Shown in pieces: positions 23,639-34,990 of a stretch of DNA of 64,000 bases. The translations under genes and the position numbers were made by a program. The stretch spans positions 964,501-1,028,500 of the forward strand of contig JAKOGI010000080.1 in assembly GCA_029747015.1 (NCBI GenBank). Reading direction: 5' to 3'. Below the pieces are notes generated by a model, which was given only the letters and a program-made list of their open reading frames with translations, ran no database searches and was not told the origin of the DNA. How positions within the stretch are numbered: position 1 is the stretch's first letter; each line of letters opens with the position of its first letter. The stretch comes from Carnegiea gigantea (lineage: Eukaryota; Streptophyta; Magnoliopsida; Caryophyllales; Cactaceae).

Positions 23639-26600
23639 TTATCTTGCATTTAAGAGCATTCTTAGCACACTCTTCATCTTAGGCCTTGCCTCTGCTGAGG
23701 CATTTATGCAATCCAAAGCAACTTTGAGCACCGCTAGCATCTGGCTTCTGATGGCTAGTGATGTTTGACTGATGCTGAAATCAAGAATTTGTTCCCATTT
23801 TTGTTGTTGCATCCAGCTCCTTGAAACCCATTTCGCCAATTCCATCCCTTCGCTAACTGCCAGCTTCCCTGTTACCAGCTCTAGCAGAATTACCCCAAAG
23901 CTATAAACATTTCCCGCCATTGTCACCTTCATCGTGTAAGCATATTCTGCAACCCAAAAGTTTCACAAACTATGTTATGAAAATATTCAATGACTTAACA
24001 TAAAAGTTTGGAACTGGCATATCATATCCTAATCCTGTTGTGTAGACATGGGCAAGTAGAGCAAATAATATTCTCGTCACCTGGTGGGATATAGCCAATG
24101 GATCCGGCCACAGCTGAGAGGCTGCTAGTGCTCTTGGAGGGATCGATAACCTTGTAGAGTTCTATGTCTCCAATTTGGGGCTGCTTGGGTGACTTGAGCA
24201 TAATTGTCTTGCTTGTAAGATCAAAATGCAGAATTGGACCAGATAGGCATCCATGGAGAGAAGTGAGCCCTTGCGCTACCCCAACTGCTATACTAAACCT
24301 ACTTGCCCACTCTAGAGGAACCCCACAATTTCCATGGAGAAGATCAAACAAAGAACCTATGAATGCCATGTCATAGAAGAGGTAAGCGCTATCTCCCGCC
24401 AACATGTAGGCCAAAGGGGTCATGATGTTCATGCTATTCACCTTTCCCAAAGCTCGTAGCTTCTGCCCAAATTTTTCAAGGCTGCCTGGCTGTAATATCT
24501 TGTCGCTCAAGTTCAATTTCTTGACGAAATAACTCAGTCCCGAGGGCATGATAACCTTGAAGTAGCTTGAAAACCTTGTCCTCAGCACAAGGTTCAAGGG
24601 GTTAGCTACTGTTTCTATGGCTTTGGTGAAATCAATGTTTGATTTGTGGATGCTGTTTGCTGTCAATATTAGGGTCTCTACTGGCTGAGAGAGAGGATAA
24701 TCCTCATCTCTTGGCTGGACTGCAAGATCGTTAGCCCTGAAAATCAATCTCTTAGCGAGAAATATGGCAATAATAGCCATCAGCCCACCGGCAGTGACAG
24801 CAGCAATCAGTGCTGTTATGGTGACTCTAGGTAATCTCTCGCTGCGCCTTGAGAGAGGTGTACTGCGCGGACTGCTCTTAGGTATTACGAGGAGGGGGTT
24901 TCCAGCGAAGTGGACATTAACATTGGAACTAAATGATGGAGCAACTCCAGAGAGATTGTTATTATTAAGCAGTAAGGTAGTCAAGCTTTCCATCTTACTC
25001 AGAAATTTCGGGATCTCCCCTGAAAATCTGTTGTTGGAGAGATCCAGAATCTCCAGGGAATTCAGCGGGTACAGTGATTCTGGGATTCGTCCCTTAAAGA
25101 GATTGCTGCTTAGATTCAGAGCATACTGTAAGTTTCTAGGCATTGGGGGAATGTACCCACTAAGCTGATTCTTCCCTAGTTGGAGTTCAATCAGAGAATT
25201 GATGTCACTGATATTTCCGGGTATCACACCGCTAAGATGATTGCCCTGCAGATTTAGGTATGCAAGTTTTGTCAGGCCTGAGATGGAAGGAGGGATTGAA
25301 CCATTTAGCAAATTCCAGCTGATATTCAGGGTTGATAAGTGGGACAGTGTGGTGATTTCATGAGGGATTCTCCCGACGAATTTGTTGAGCTGAAGACTCA
25401 GAACTTCTAGCTGTTTCAGATTGCCCAATTCTACAGGCAATTCACCTGAGAATTTGTTTCCACCTAAGCTCAACAATTTCAAATTCCAGCATGAACCCAA
25501 ATGAGTAGGGATACTTCCACTCAAGAGGTTGTTTTCGAGCTCCAAGTACACCAAGTTTTGAAGTTGAGCACAATTGAATGAAGAAATGGAGCCATTTAGT
25601 GAATTGCTTCCCAGCCTCAGCCTGACCAAACTGGAAGAAACATTTTCAGGTATTGATCCTTTCAACTTATTGTAAGAAAGATCAACAGTTTGCAGGTTTG
25701 GCTGAGCGAGAAGATCATTTGGCATTGACCCACTTAAGTTATTGTAACTTAGGTCCAAATTCTTTAGGAAACTTGAAATCCCAGATGGAATTGCACCTGT
25801 GAAACTGTTCTGATTCGCTGCGAATCTCTTCAATGTGCTTATTCTGGAAATGAAGTTGGGGACTTCACCACTGAGAGAGTTGTCAGACAGTACTAAGATT
25901 TCAAGCTTTGAAAGCTGCCCAATTCTAGAAGGCACATTCCCTGTGAGCTTATTCTTGCTAAGATCAAGAACTGTCAAGTTCTTGTAATCAGCAAGCTGTT
26001 CTGGGATTGATTCCTGAAAATTGTTCCCTGATAATTCAAGTTGTTCTAGGACCATGGATTTTCCAAGCTTGGTAGGAACTGACCCAGAAAACGCATTGAA
26101 GCTCAAGTTCAACAGTTTGAGACTAACCAAATCGCTCAGCTGAGAGCCAATGCTTCCAGAGAATAAATTATAAGACAAGTCCAATGACTCCAAATTGGTG
26201 AAACCACTGGAAAAGGAGGGTAAAGGGCCAGATATATGGTTGAAGCTAAAGTTCACCAATTTGAGTCCCTGAATTCTCCTACAGGCTGTGAAAAAGCCAT
26301 CTGGGATTGAAGTCAACATGTTTTTCGAAACATCGATAGACTCCAAAGTGTCAAGTTGGCATGCAAGAGGCAAGAAACTGGAGTTTGTGAGGTCTAGGTT
26401 TGAGAAAGAAAGCATAGAAACAGAGGATATGGTGGTGGTGACATTGCTGCATGTCACACCTGACCATGATGAGCATGGGTCTGAGTTCGTGTTCCATGAA
26501 ATCATGGAGGTTTGGTTATGGAGAAGTTTTGAGAGGTTGAGCATGGTGCTTTTCTGGGATTGTGATAGCTCAGAAGACACTGAAATTGAAAGAAGACTGA

Positions 26601-26667
26601 CAGTGAGATAAAATAGTAGAGGAAGAGCACATCTGAAGTTGTTGAGGATGATGCCCATCTTCTTCAT
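23639..26667 (-). CDS. Leucine-rich-repeat receptor-like protein with a degenerate kinase domain
   Basis: Two exons on the minus strand: 26667-24081 and 23946-23639, joined as IGYIPP|EYAYTMKV, about 964 aa. The frame is open 63 codons further upstream, but the methionine at 26667 (MKKMGIILNN) precedes a normal signal peptide and is preferred. About 20 extracellular LRRs of the LxxLxLSxNxxSGxIP type fill residues 90-600, then a transmembrane helix (ITALIAAVTAGGLMAIIAIF) and a cytoplasmic kinase-like domain. Catalytic motifs are lost: HRDLKxxN reads HFDLTSKT and DFG reads DIE, although a lysine remains in FVKKLN. It is probably a pseudokinase that signals through partners. The sole intron falls in the kinase domain after the IGYIPPEY motif. 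The likely Arabidopsis counterpart is At1g34420 (from memory). Confidence 0.92.
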
Positions 26668-28380
26668 GCTGGATGTGTTTTTACTGATTTTGTTGGTTGT
26701 ACACTCTACAGGGAAGAAGCAGAGAACACAAGTGAGGGTATAAGGAAGGAGCGAATGACAGTGAATTTTGAGTGGAGAGAGGGGGGAAGGGAGAGGGATG
26801 CACAGAGCTTGGCGTGTTGGAAGGGGTGGACATTGACTGCAAAAAGTGGCGAGCAAAGACCTGTACCGTCTACCGTCTGTCTTAAGTCTTGAATGGTTAG
26901 TTGCTTTGACTGGAGTGGAGACTACAAAATGTGGATCTTTTTCTCTTTCCTCTATCGTCTAAATTTTCCGTTTCGCCTTTTCTCATGCAAATTTCTATGG
27001 GAAACCATTTTATTTTCCTACGTGAAACCATCTCAAATAAAAAATATGATAAGATGGTTATTTTTGGGGTGAGTTTTGGCTTTTGAGGTTTGAAGGTGAT
27101 GCTTCTATACGCTCGTGTATATTCCAACATGCTTTAACCTCCTCTGGAAAATGTTCTTCATCTGCTTCAATATGCCCCTGTCTGCTCTAATCTGCCTCAA
27201 TTCATAAACTTTTCCTCTAAAATGCTGAAAACGAATATACCCTTTGTCATTTTATGGTGACTTTGTATTTCAGAAGTAATTAACAAATTATTTAGTAACT
27301 CACTTTTAAATGAGTTATTAATGACCCCTCCATAAAATTATTGAAAGTTACTCATAAAGTATCTATTCTCATCATGACATTTTTGTGGTATAGTCTTATA
27401 TAAGATGAATTATTATTTTAACCGCAATTGGGAGTGTTCTTTATAAAAGTTTCCTCTCTTACCCAGGGGATTAGAGTACTAGGTTAGACCGAACAATTGT
27501 TTGTCTAGTGTGGTGTGAAGATAAACAATTGTTTAGTTGCGTAAGAGGCCTTTTTAGCAATTGTCTTGGAATGTCCATCAATGTTAAAATACATGGAAAG
27601 CGTGTTACATGTGACTTTGCAACTTCTGTTGGACAAAACAATTCGTTTTTCTTCTAATTAAATTAATTTTAATTTGGAATAACTCTTATAAATATTACAA
27701 AGATGTTTCTTCCCTAATTTCACAATGTAAAAGAATAATATGCATGTCAATTAACTCAACTAATAAAGTTTATGCGAATTGTTACTAAAGATTCAGATTC
27801 GGAGTCCGCATACGTTCTACAATTGACCTTCGCATCTCATTTGTACAAAAATTTAAAAATTACCATAATTTTATAAAAATGAAGTTAAAAAAATATTGCT
27901 AGCTTTAGCGCAAATTAAGGTTCATTTGTAAGTTCTTAGGCCCTATTTATTGATTTCTCTTCAAAGTATAAGCTCAATCTTTTTGTGAACATCATGTATG
28001 AATGCCCCTCCCACTCAAAGACAAGGGGTGGAGGGATGTCTTAGTTTCTTGTTTGACTAGAGTTACCATAGTTTGTAAATTGTAGCTATTGGCGAGCTTG
28101 ATTTCTATATACTGCAAATTTTATTATCACATGTTTCAATTACGATGTCAAATTAACTCTTGAATAATTATAAACATGTCAAATAAATTTTAACTTCTTA
28201 ATAATCATAAGAAGTCAGATTCACCTCAAATCTCTTCATATATATTATATTATTAAAGTAAAATTATCTAGGTTGTATTACTTATTTTTCTTTTTAAAAA
28301 AATGTTATTAAAGTTAATCAATTATGTTTAACATGTTGATAAAAATGTAAATTTAATATGAGTTTCGTCAATTCAATTTA
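26668..28380. other. Promoter side of the LRR gene and AT-rich spacer
   Basis: The first ~250 bp hold the LRR gene leader; a GA-rich stretch lies around 26745-26800. The rest is AT-rich without gene-like frames or recognised repeats. Confidence 0.45.
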
Positions 28381-28381
28381 C

Positions 28382-28437
28382 TAAAAGGACAGCCCGATGT
28401 ACAAACATCCCGCATTCACACAGGGTCGATTTAATTC
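28382..28437 (-). mobile_element. Au-like SINE fragment
   Basis: A short piece in minus orientation matching the end of the copy at 45614-45757: CAGCCCGATGTACAAACATC and CGCATTCACACAGGGT. Only about 55 bp of the 3' part remain. Confidence 0.6.
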
Positions 28438-28707
28438 ATTGTCAATCTATAATCCACATTAAAACACCTCAGTCATCGACGATAACTATCAATTACGATT
28501 TCCCCCGCGTCCACGAAAATGGGGCGTTTCAAATGGGGCAGGTGCACATCGTCCTTGCAATCAGTCCAAAAAACATGGGCCCTGGATGGGCCACAGACTT
28601 GGGGCCACTCTTGTTGAGTAAAGAAGTGTCATGCCATGGTATAAATGTACGCCATTACTCGTCTTCTTCCATAATTTTAGTCAACCAAGTGTGAGTGTGA
28701 ACGTATG

Positions 28708-28711
<4 letters not shown>

Positions 28712-28762
<51 letters not shown>
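28712..28762. repeat. (TA)n microsatellite
   Basis: About 25 uninterrupted TA dinucleotides. Confidence 0.95.
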
Positions 28763-28766
<4 letters not shown>

Positions 28767-30373
28767 GGGTGTGAATGAGATGTAAAGGTCGATGTAGATG
28801 GATTTGAACTCAAATTTATGGTAACAAGTTTCGGAGACTTTATTAGTTGAGTTAATTGAGATCCACACTAAATATAAGTGTGATGGATGGAGATGTACCA
28901 ATGGAGCTATGCATAAATGAATCGACGCATCTTTTACCAATAGAAAAACTTATTCTAATATGCCTTTTTGTCAAACACTTTTGCCAAATTAAATTCATTT
29001 TAAGATATAAATTTGTCTAACTCGTTCCAGTGTTATTTTTGTATTTAGGAGCTGACATTAAAAAAAGTAAGGAAGCATATCTGCATAGAAAAGTAGTACA
29101 TGATAATCAAACCTTCAATCTCAAGATCAGGAAGAGTGGAGTTTGTCGACAGTGAATGCATTGGTTTTCTTCTTCTGGTTTTTTTAAGCATCTCTTTCTA
29201 TTTGCCACTAAATATATGTATGTTGCTGCATGTCACATATTCGCCACACTTGACGCATGATTTTATCACCTATTTGTGTATATCGTCAATTTTACACGTA
29301 AGAATTATACCGTTGTATGAAGCAGCTAATGGGGTGGAACATCGAGTAGGTACGTAGGTGCTGATAAAGTCTTAAACTAGTGATTAAGACAAAAATATTG
29401 TGTATATTAGGTCATATGTTCGAGTCTCTCTTCCACCGTTCTATTGCACTGCCCTTTTATGGCTCCTTAAGACCAAAAAAAGGAAAAGAAAAAAATCGGT
29501 TAGGTAAGTAGAGTTCCAACGTTATTGTCATTGGGATGTTGTTAGCTTGGGTGAATGGTACCCCATTTTCTGACAATTGCTCTGAAGTGGTCATTCTCCG
29601 GAACAACTGAATTATCTAAAGAAGGTACATGAGGTGAGTGAATCTAGTTACTGTATTCACATTCTTCCTTTGTGTACACTTTGCTAGGTGTTTTCATTTG
29701 TACTGAATTCTTCTAGTAACTTCTTGATCTCTACTCGCAATAATACGTCACCACCCAATGTGGATCTCGCTTGAACAGGGCTCGGGTCTTTGATCTAAGC
29801 AGAGTCTTAAAAGAAAATTGAATGGTTCCAACTTCTTTGGCACTTCCGCGTGAAGAAGTCTGCTTCGTTTTCAGGTCTCCATCAAGGGCCAGTGGTAGAG
29901 AGAAAATCCAATGCTTTATGTTCTGATGAACAGTCTGCCCAAAGACTCGTTTTGCATTGAAAAATCTGGGTCTTCTCCCCTGTTTTGATGAAGAAAGATT
30001 GCTCCATTGACCTGTAGACTTCAGTTAATGGTCCCTGCAAGGTCAACAAAGTCATGAAAAAGAACATCGATGAAACTCGAGGAATTTTCGTCGGTGTTAT
30101 TTTTGGTAGCTTTACAAAAGACTATCTGATAAATTACTTTATACAGATTGATTCACGTAGATTGACATTTATTCTACTCAAGTAAGATTTTGGCTTTGAG
30201 TTTTGTGAATGCGGAAAGTCTATGATAGGAGAGCTCTACTCCTTTGGGGAGTCAACAATAGGATGACTCTGATAAACAGATGTCCAACAATCCAAGAAAA
30301 AAAAAAATTCAATTTAATATGAGATAGAAAGAATTAATGCAAGAGATTGAAATTTAGTGTCTAAAGTAGCTTA
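28763..30373. other. Intergenic, possible SINE near 29355-29480
   Basis: AT-rich DNA. Between 29355 and 29480 there is a B-box-like GTTCGAGTCTC about 60 bp after a tRNA-like head, then an A-rich tail, reminiscent of a tRNA-derived SINE; no target duplication was found. No gene seen. Confidence 0.4.
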
Positions 30374-30381
30374 CTTGCCAC

Positions 30382-30820
30382 TAGGGGTGGGCAACGAATC
30401 GGGTACCCATTGGATCAAGTAGGTGGGCCCGTTTAAAATATAGCCAATAAAGGGCCAAGTCAATAATGGACCGGGTCACTAATGGGCCGACCTATTAAGG
30501 CATATTAATGGGTCGGGCGGGTCGGCCCATTTAGTGACCCGTTATTTTTTTAATCCTGCTTGACACACTAGTTTACATGTTCAAATTAGTTAAGATTATT
30601 ACCAACACTTTATATATAACAATAATCATTAAACATAGTTTTTTCTGTGTACATTTGTTCCATTTTAAATCGGCCAAAAGCGGGTTGCCCATTGGCCGAT
30701 CCGATTATTTGCACAAAAGGCCCAACCCGACCCAAATAATTAAAGGGCCTCCTATGACCCGACTCGGTCCAATTTGTAAACGCGTTTGCCCTAACCCGGC
30801 CCGGTCCATTGCCGCCCCTA
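30382..30820. mobile_element. hAT-like MITE, 439 bp, with 8-bp target duplication
   Basis: The left end reads TAGGGGTGGGCAAC; the right end, reverse-complemented, reads TAGGGGCGGCAATG. The 8-bp sequence CTTGCCAC lies immediately outside both ends (30374-30381 and 30821-30828), the target-duplication size made by hAT transposases. The interior has no coding capacity and is rich in GGGTCGG/CCGACCC motifs that can pair between halves, so it is a non-autonomous element. Confidence 0.85.
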
Positions 30821-30828
30821 CTTGCCAC

Positions 30829-31167
30829 TATCAAGATCTAAAGTAAGTCTCGCCTAATTTTAAGATTATTAACGGCTTCTTGCACAAAGATCTTTTCTAG
30901 TATTAAGAAATAAAAATATCGTACCTAATCGTAAAATTTTGAAGGGTCTAACTGCTCACAACTATGCCTCACTAAAACACATAAATATATTTCTAAATGG
31001 TTATTAGACAAAAATAGAAACCCAAAAAAAAAAAATCCTTCATTGAAAGGCATTATTTTGGAAAACATACGTTTGAGGTGTTGGTCAATATTGTTGAGGG
31101 AAAGGTATGCTATGGACTGCAGGCTTATAGAGTGTAGCACTCCACCGGCCACATATATGGACCTACT

Positions 31168-31206
<39 letters not shown>

Positions 31207-31413
31207 CACAACAAAAGGAAGAAGACCAAAACCAAAACCATATCATTTCATCCTTTGTCTTAAGCAGTTGAACAACTAGAAAACGTTGCCCACAAAACCA
31301 AAACAACCTAAAAACAAAACCCAACCAAACCCACATCTAAAACCTCCAACTCCCACCCTCCCTTCCTTCCTTCCTTGGCTAGCTATTTACAAGACCTTGA
31401 TGAGCCAAACTCA
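30829..31413. other. Spacer with a 35-A homopolymer upstream of the 31414 gene
   Basis: Non-coding. An uninterrupted run of 35 A occurs at 31169-31203, about 210 bp before the next start codon. The following C/A-rich stretch (31205-31370) is plausibly promoter and leader. Confidence 0.5.
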
Positions 31414-31983
31414 ATGGCCACTGATCAAGACTTCACCTTCCCCATCTCGGACCCAACCAACAGCCCCATCGACTCCCCTCCGCTATGGCGACTCTCCCCT
31501 GCAGCCTCTCCTATTCCTTCCTACTCCCAACAATCTCCATCATCAAACCTTCTTGATGCTCACATCAACCAAACAGAGGGTAAGGCCACTTATGATGCTG
31601 CTGGTACTCAAAGAAAGAGTTGTTCTTATTTTGAAGGAGGCGGCTTCTTGAAGAGACTGAGGATGGGTTGTGGTGATGGTGATCAAGATGAAGAGAAGAT
31701 GGACATGTTGTGGGAGGATTTGAATGAGGAAGTTTGTAGAAGGGATCGCGACTCAAGAAGGAAGTTCAACCTCCATGATTACTCGCGAGGAGGTCAGAAT
31801 AAGTTGCTGGAGTTTGGGTGCGTTCCAAGTTCATTTAGGCTGGTTAAGAATAATGACTACGATCATAATAAGAAAGTGGTCAAGAATGGCAAGAAGCCTA
31901 GTGTGCTGGTGCTTATGAAAGTCTTTAGAAAGCTCTTTCTCCTCCATCATTCCCAACAATCATCTGCAAAGAAGAGATCCTGA
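31414..31983 (+). CDS. Uncharacterised plant protein, 189 aa
   Basis: I do not recognise a named family. A single open frame starts at the ATG at 31414; the frame is open upstream only through non-ATG codons. The N-terminus has FTFPISDPTNSPIDSPPLWR, a Ser/Pro-rich motif of the kind seen in small plant proteins of unknown function. A middle acidic segment contains EEKMDMLWEDLNEEVCRRD, followed by a basic C-terminus (LVLMKVFRKLFLLHH). No signal peptide or membrane span is evident. The protein-like composition and motif layout make it likely real. A competing upstream ATG at 31400 opens a different frame running to 31651. No intron is needed. Confidence 0.6.
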   Translation: MATDQDFTFPISDPTNSPIDSPPLWRLSPAASPIPSYSQQSPSSNLLDAHINQTEGKATYDAAGTQRKSCSYFEGGGFLKRLRMGCGDGDQDEEKMDMLWEDLNEEVCRRDRDSRRKFNLHDYSRGGQNKLLEFGCVPSSFRLVKNNDYDHNKKVVKNGKKPSVLVLMKVFRKLFLLHHSQQSSAKKRS

Positions 31984-33432
31984 TCATCAACAATATGATC
32001 GATAACACTCAGTGTTGATTCTTTGATTTAGGATTTGGTAGGTCAGTATGCCTACAGTCTAATTTTTGACATAAGTTGTCAAAGAGATTGTTTCTAAGTC
32101 GATCCGGGTGATGGGTCATGTAAATTAAAATCTTGTAACTCTTTTGATACATATGCCACGATACATGAACATGTATTGGCAACTTACCAATGTTTTGATC
32201 CATTTACGCTGCTATGAGAGTTCCTCTTTATCAGCTATTGTCATCTTGATCTTCTGTTTCTTTCTTTTCTAAGTTTTTTAAATTATGATTGAGATCATTG
32301 CTTTGAATTAAATATTGAAAATTTTTGGACTTTGATGATGAATAAGAAAATGTTATGGCTGTCTTATGAGTTCACTATGATTGAGGGATGACACAAAAAA
32401 TTTTTTAATTCTCTAACAGCCAATGGTATATTATTTTAAATTCATGTTCAGAAGTAATTTTCAATGAGCTACCAAACAGGCCCCATTTTGGTTAGAAATA
32501 CTAAGTTGTCACCCAAGAAAAGCATCATCCAAACACTGTGTATCTGTTCATTTCTGCATAATGACCTCCGCATGGATGGAACATGCAAATGAGGTTGGTC
32601 TACTAGAAAAGCAATGCACTTCCTGCTTGTGGTTTCATCCATCATTCATGAACTCAAATTTTCGATCCGGTTTAGTCCAAATTCTAGAAAGATCGAATTG
32701 GAATGAAAAAGTATTAAAGCTATATATATTTATGACATTCAGTGTATTCCTTCTAAATTGTCAGTTTCATTTAAAGTGGCGTCATCACTATAGATTTGAT
32801 TGACGTTATTCCTATATCAAAGTGACAACATATATTCTTTTCCCAACAAAGAGATATACGTAATAGCGATTCAGTCTACAATCCTACGTGCCATCAGCCT
32901 CAAAATTTTTCTAATTCAATCATGTTTAGATCAAGAACCTGTTTAGAACAGTCCTATTGAAATTTAGCCATCTATAAATAACGAAAATAAAGCATGATAG
33001 TAGTGCAGCATAGAAAACTCGGAATCCAAAATTTTGTCCTTGATTGAAGAGAAAAGGTGCCAGGTTTGGTAGTTGTCAAATTGAAAATGGCTTTCTAAGG
33101 GCCTATAGTAAGAGTTAAAAAGTTTGAACAAATATTGATCAAAAGAACTTACTTTCATCTTTCAACTTTTAGTGCATTAGCCTTCCATTTTTCAAATCCA
33201 ATGATTAATAGAATGATTAAAGAGAAAATGAGACTTTTCTTCCTATGTTAGACATATAAGATATGTCTACTTAAAAGGCGTGTTCGGTAAAATTAGCTTG
33301 AGAGCATAGTATGCAGTGCCACTGAGTTGTTAACAAAAATTTGAGTTTGAATCATGTATATATTAACCTTTATGATTTATTTGTTTCAAAAAATTTAAAT
33401 AGGCTTGAAAACTTTTTTTGGGGGGGGCTGAG
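31984..33432. other. Intergenic, nothing recognised
   Basis: AT-rich DNA without gene-quality frames. A T-run/G-run junction lies at 33413-33427, just before the next element. Confidence 0.45.
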
Positions 33433-33435
33433 TAA

Positions 33436-34194
33436 GGCCCTATTCTATTTCGCATTTTTTAGGATTTAGCTAAGAGCTTATATCTTCTTACATCTCCTTA
33501 CAGCTCCTTACATCTTCTTACATCTTCTTACATCTCCCTACATCTTCATACATCTTCTTACATCTCATAGATTTTCTATAACATTCATTTATTTTAGTTA
33601 CAGAAATATGTATATTTTTTTAATGATACTACCAATATACAAAATTTATAAATATCTTATGAACACAATATTTACATAAACATAAAACCATATTATAACG
33701 ACGTAAATTATATTTGAGTTTCGACATGAAAAATATATTATTATAGATGATCATACATTTACTTATATTTAAAATTATTTACTTAAAATAGGAATTTATT
33801 TGAAGAGTTGTATTCAATTTTGTCAAAAAAAATTTTTTTTTTTTTGTTATACTTTTCTTATTCGATCAAACTAATGTTCACATAAAAAATCTTGGACGAT
33901 ATTTTATTCACCAAATTTATGGGGATTAATATATTTTATTGTTATGTAATTAGCTTAATTAATTATTTATTTTTAATAAGTATATTATTTTAATATTATT
34001 ATTTTTCATCCAAAACGTTCATTGTAAAATAAATTATACTATATAACTCTTCAACAATTCAATAACTCCTTACATCCATCCTTATAACTCCTTACAACTT
34101 CTTACATCTTCTTACGACTCTTTACATCTCCTTACAGTTCTTTACATCTCCTTACATCTATCTATGTATTTAAAATGCGAAATAAAACAGACCC
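33436..34194. mobile_element. PIF/Harbinger-like MITE, 759 bp, with TAA target duplication
   Basis: The ends form an imperfect inverted repeat of about 23 bp (19 matches) sharing the core TATTTCGCATTTT and starting GGCCCT on one side and GGGTCT on the other. TAA flanks both ends (33433-33435 and 34195-34197), the 3-bp target duplication of PIF/Harbinger elements. Inside each end are arrays of CTTACATCT-like 9-11-mers (about 33485-33570 and 34065-34165), oriented the same way on both sides rather than inverted. No coding capacity. Confidence 0.78.
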
Positions 34195-34197
34195 TAA

Positions 34198-34990
34198 ATA
34201 AGCTTGAAGTTAACATTTATCAATGTTTTAACAAATTTATCTTTATCATAGAAACGAATTGGTGTTGTGGGTTTTGTAGGCAATAATGGGCCCACACATT
34301 TGAAGTTGGGCCAGGCCTTCTAGAAACGAAATTGCTTCACAATGACTCAATGAGCCCTCTTTTTTTTTAAAAAAAAAAAAAAATACATTTTAGTGGCTAC
34401 TGATTGTTGTAGCCTGCAGGTCCCTTTTTTTTGGCAAGGAAATGGAATAATTCATTAGATAACATGTCAGACGGTATCTACAATATATATATGACATATG
34501 TAAAAATAATCTTTAATATCAAAATAAAAATTTAGCATTCAAAACACTAATTTGAGACACATTGATTGCAAGTGTTTTCACGATTGATATTTCTATATAC
34601 AGTCTGGAGAAGAGATCTATATATCAGATCTGGCATAATTTTCAAGTAGAGATTGAGTTGCCAATCTAGCGTAGTATTCTTGAGTGACAACTTCTGATAT
34701 AAGATACTATATTTAAGATGTCAAAATCCATTAGATGTTCATTTCAAAGCACACAATCAATCTATCCATTTCGAATTACAAAAAACACATAGAAATAACA
34801 AACAAACATGAAAACTCTCATTATTAAAGAGAAATACAACTCACACAAAAAACATTGATAAATCCCTCACTTGCAGGCCTTTTTTGGAAAGTATTTTAAA
34901 TTTTTATTTTTTTGGAAAGTAGCCTGCAGGCCTTTTGTCAGTCGATTTTTTTGTTCCATTTCTATGCCTCTTTTTTTCCTTTTTTTTAAT
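34198..34990. other. Spacer with near-repeated GTAGCCTGCAGG segments
   Basis: Non-coding. GTAGCCTGCAGG occurs at about 34411 and 34919 with a related TTGCAGGCC at 34873, suggesting an old insertion or duplication. Not assigned to a family. Confidence 0.4.

Noticed and set aside
26668..26856. N-terminal extension of the LRR protein by 63 codons
   Set aside because: It would bury the signal peptide, and the methionine at 26667 gives a normal secretory N-terminus.
31286..31651. Alternate 121-codon frame overlapping the 189-aa gene
   Set aside because: Pro/Thr-rich low-complexity translation; the other frame has better protein character. Its upstream ATG is noted as a finding.
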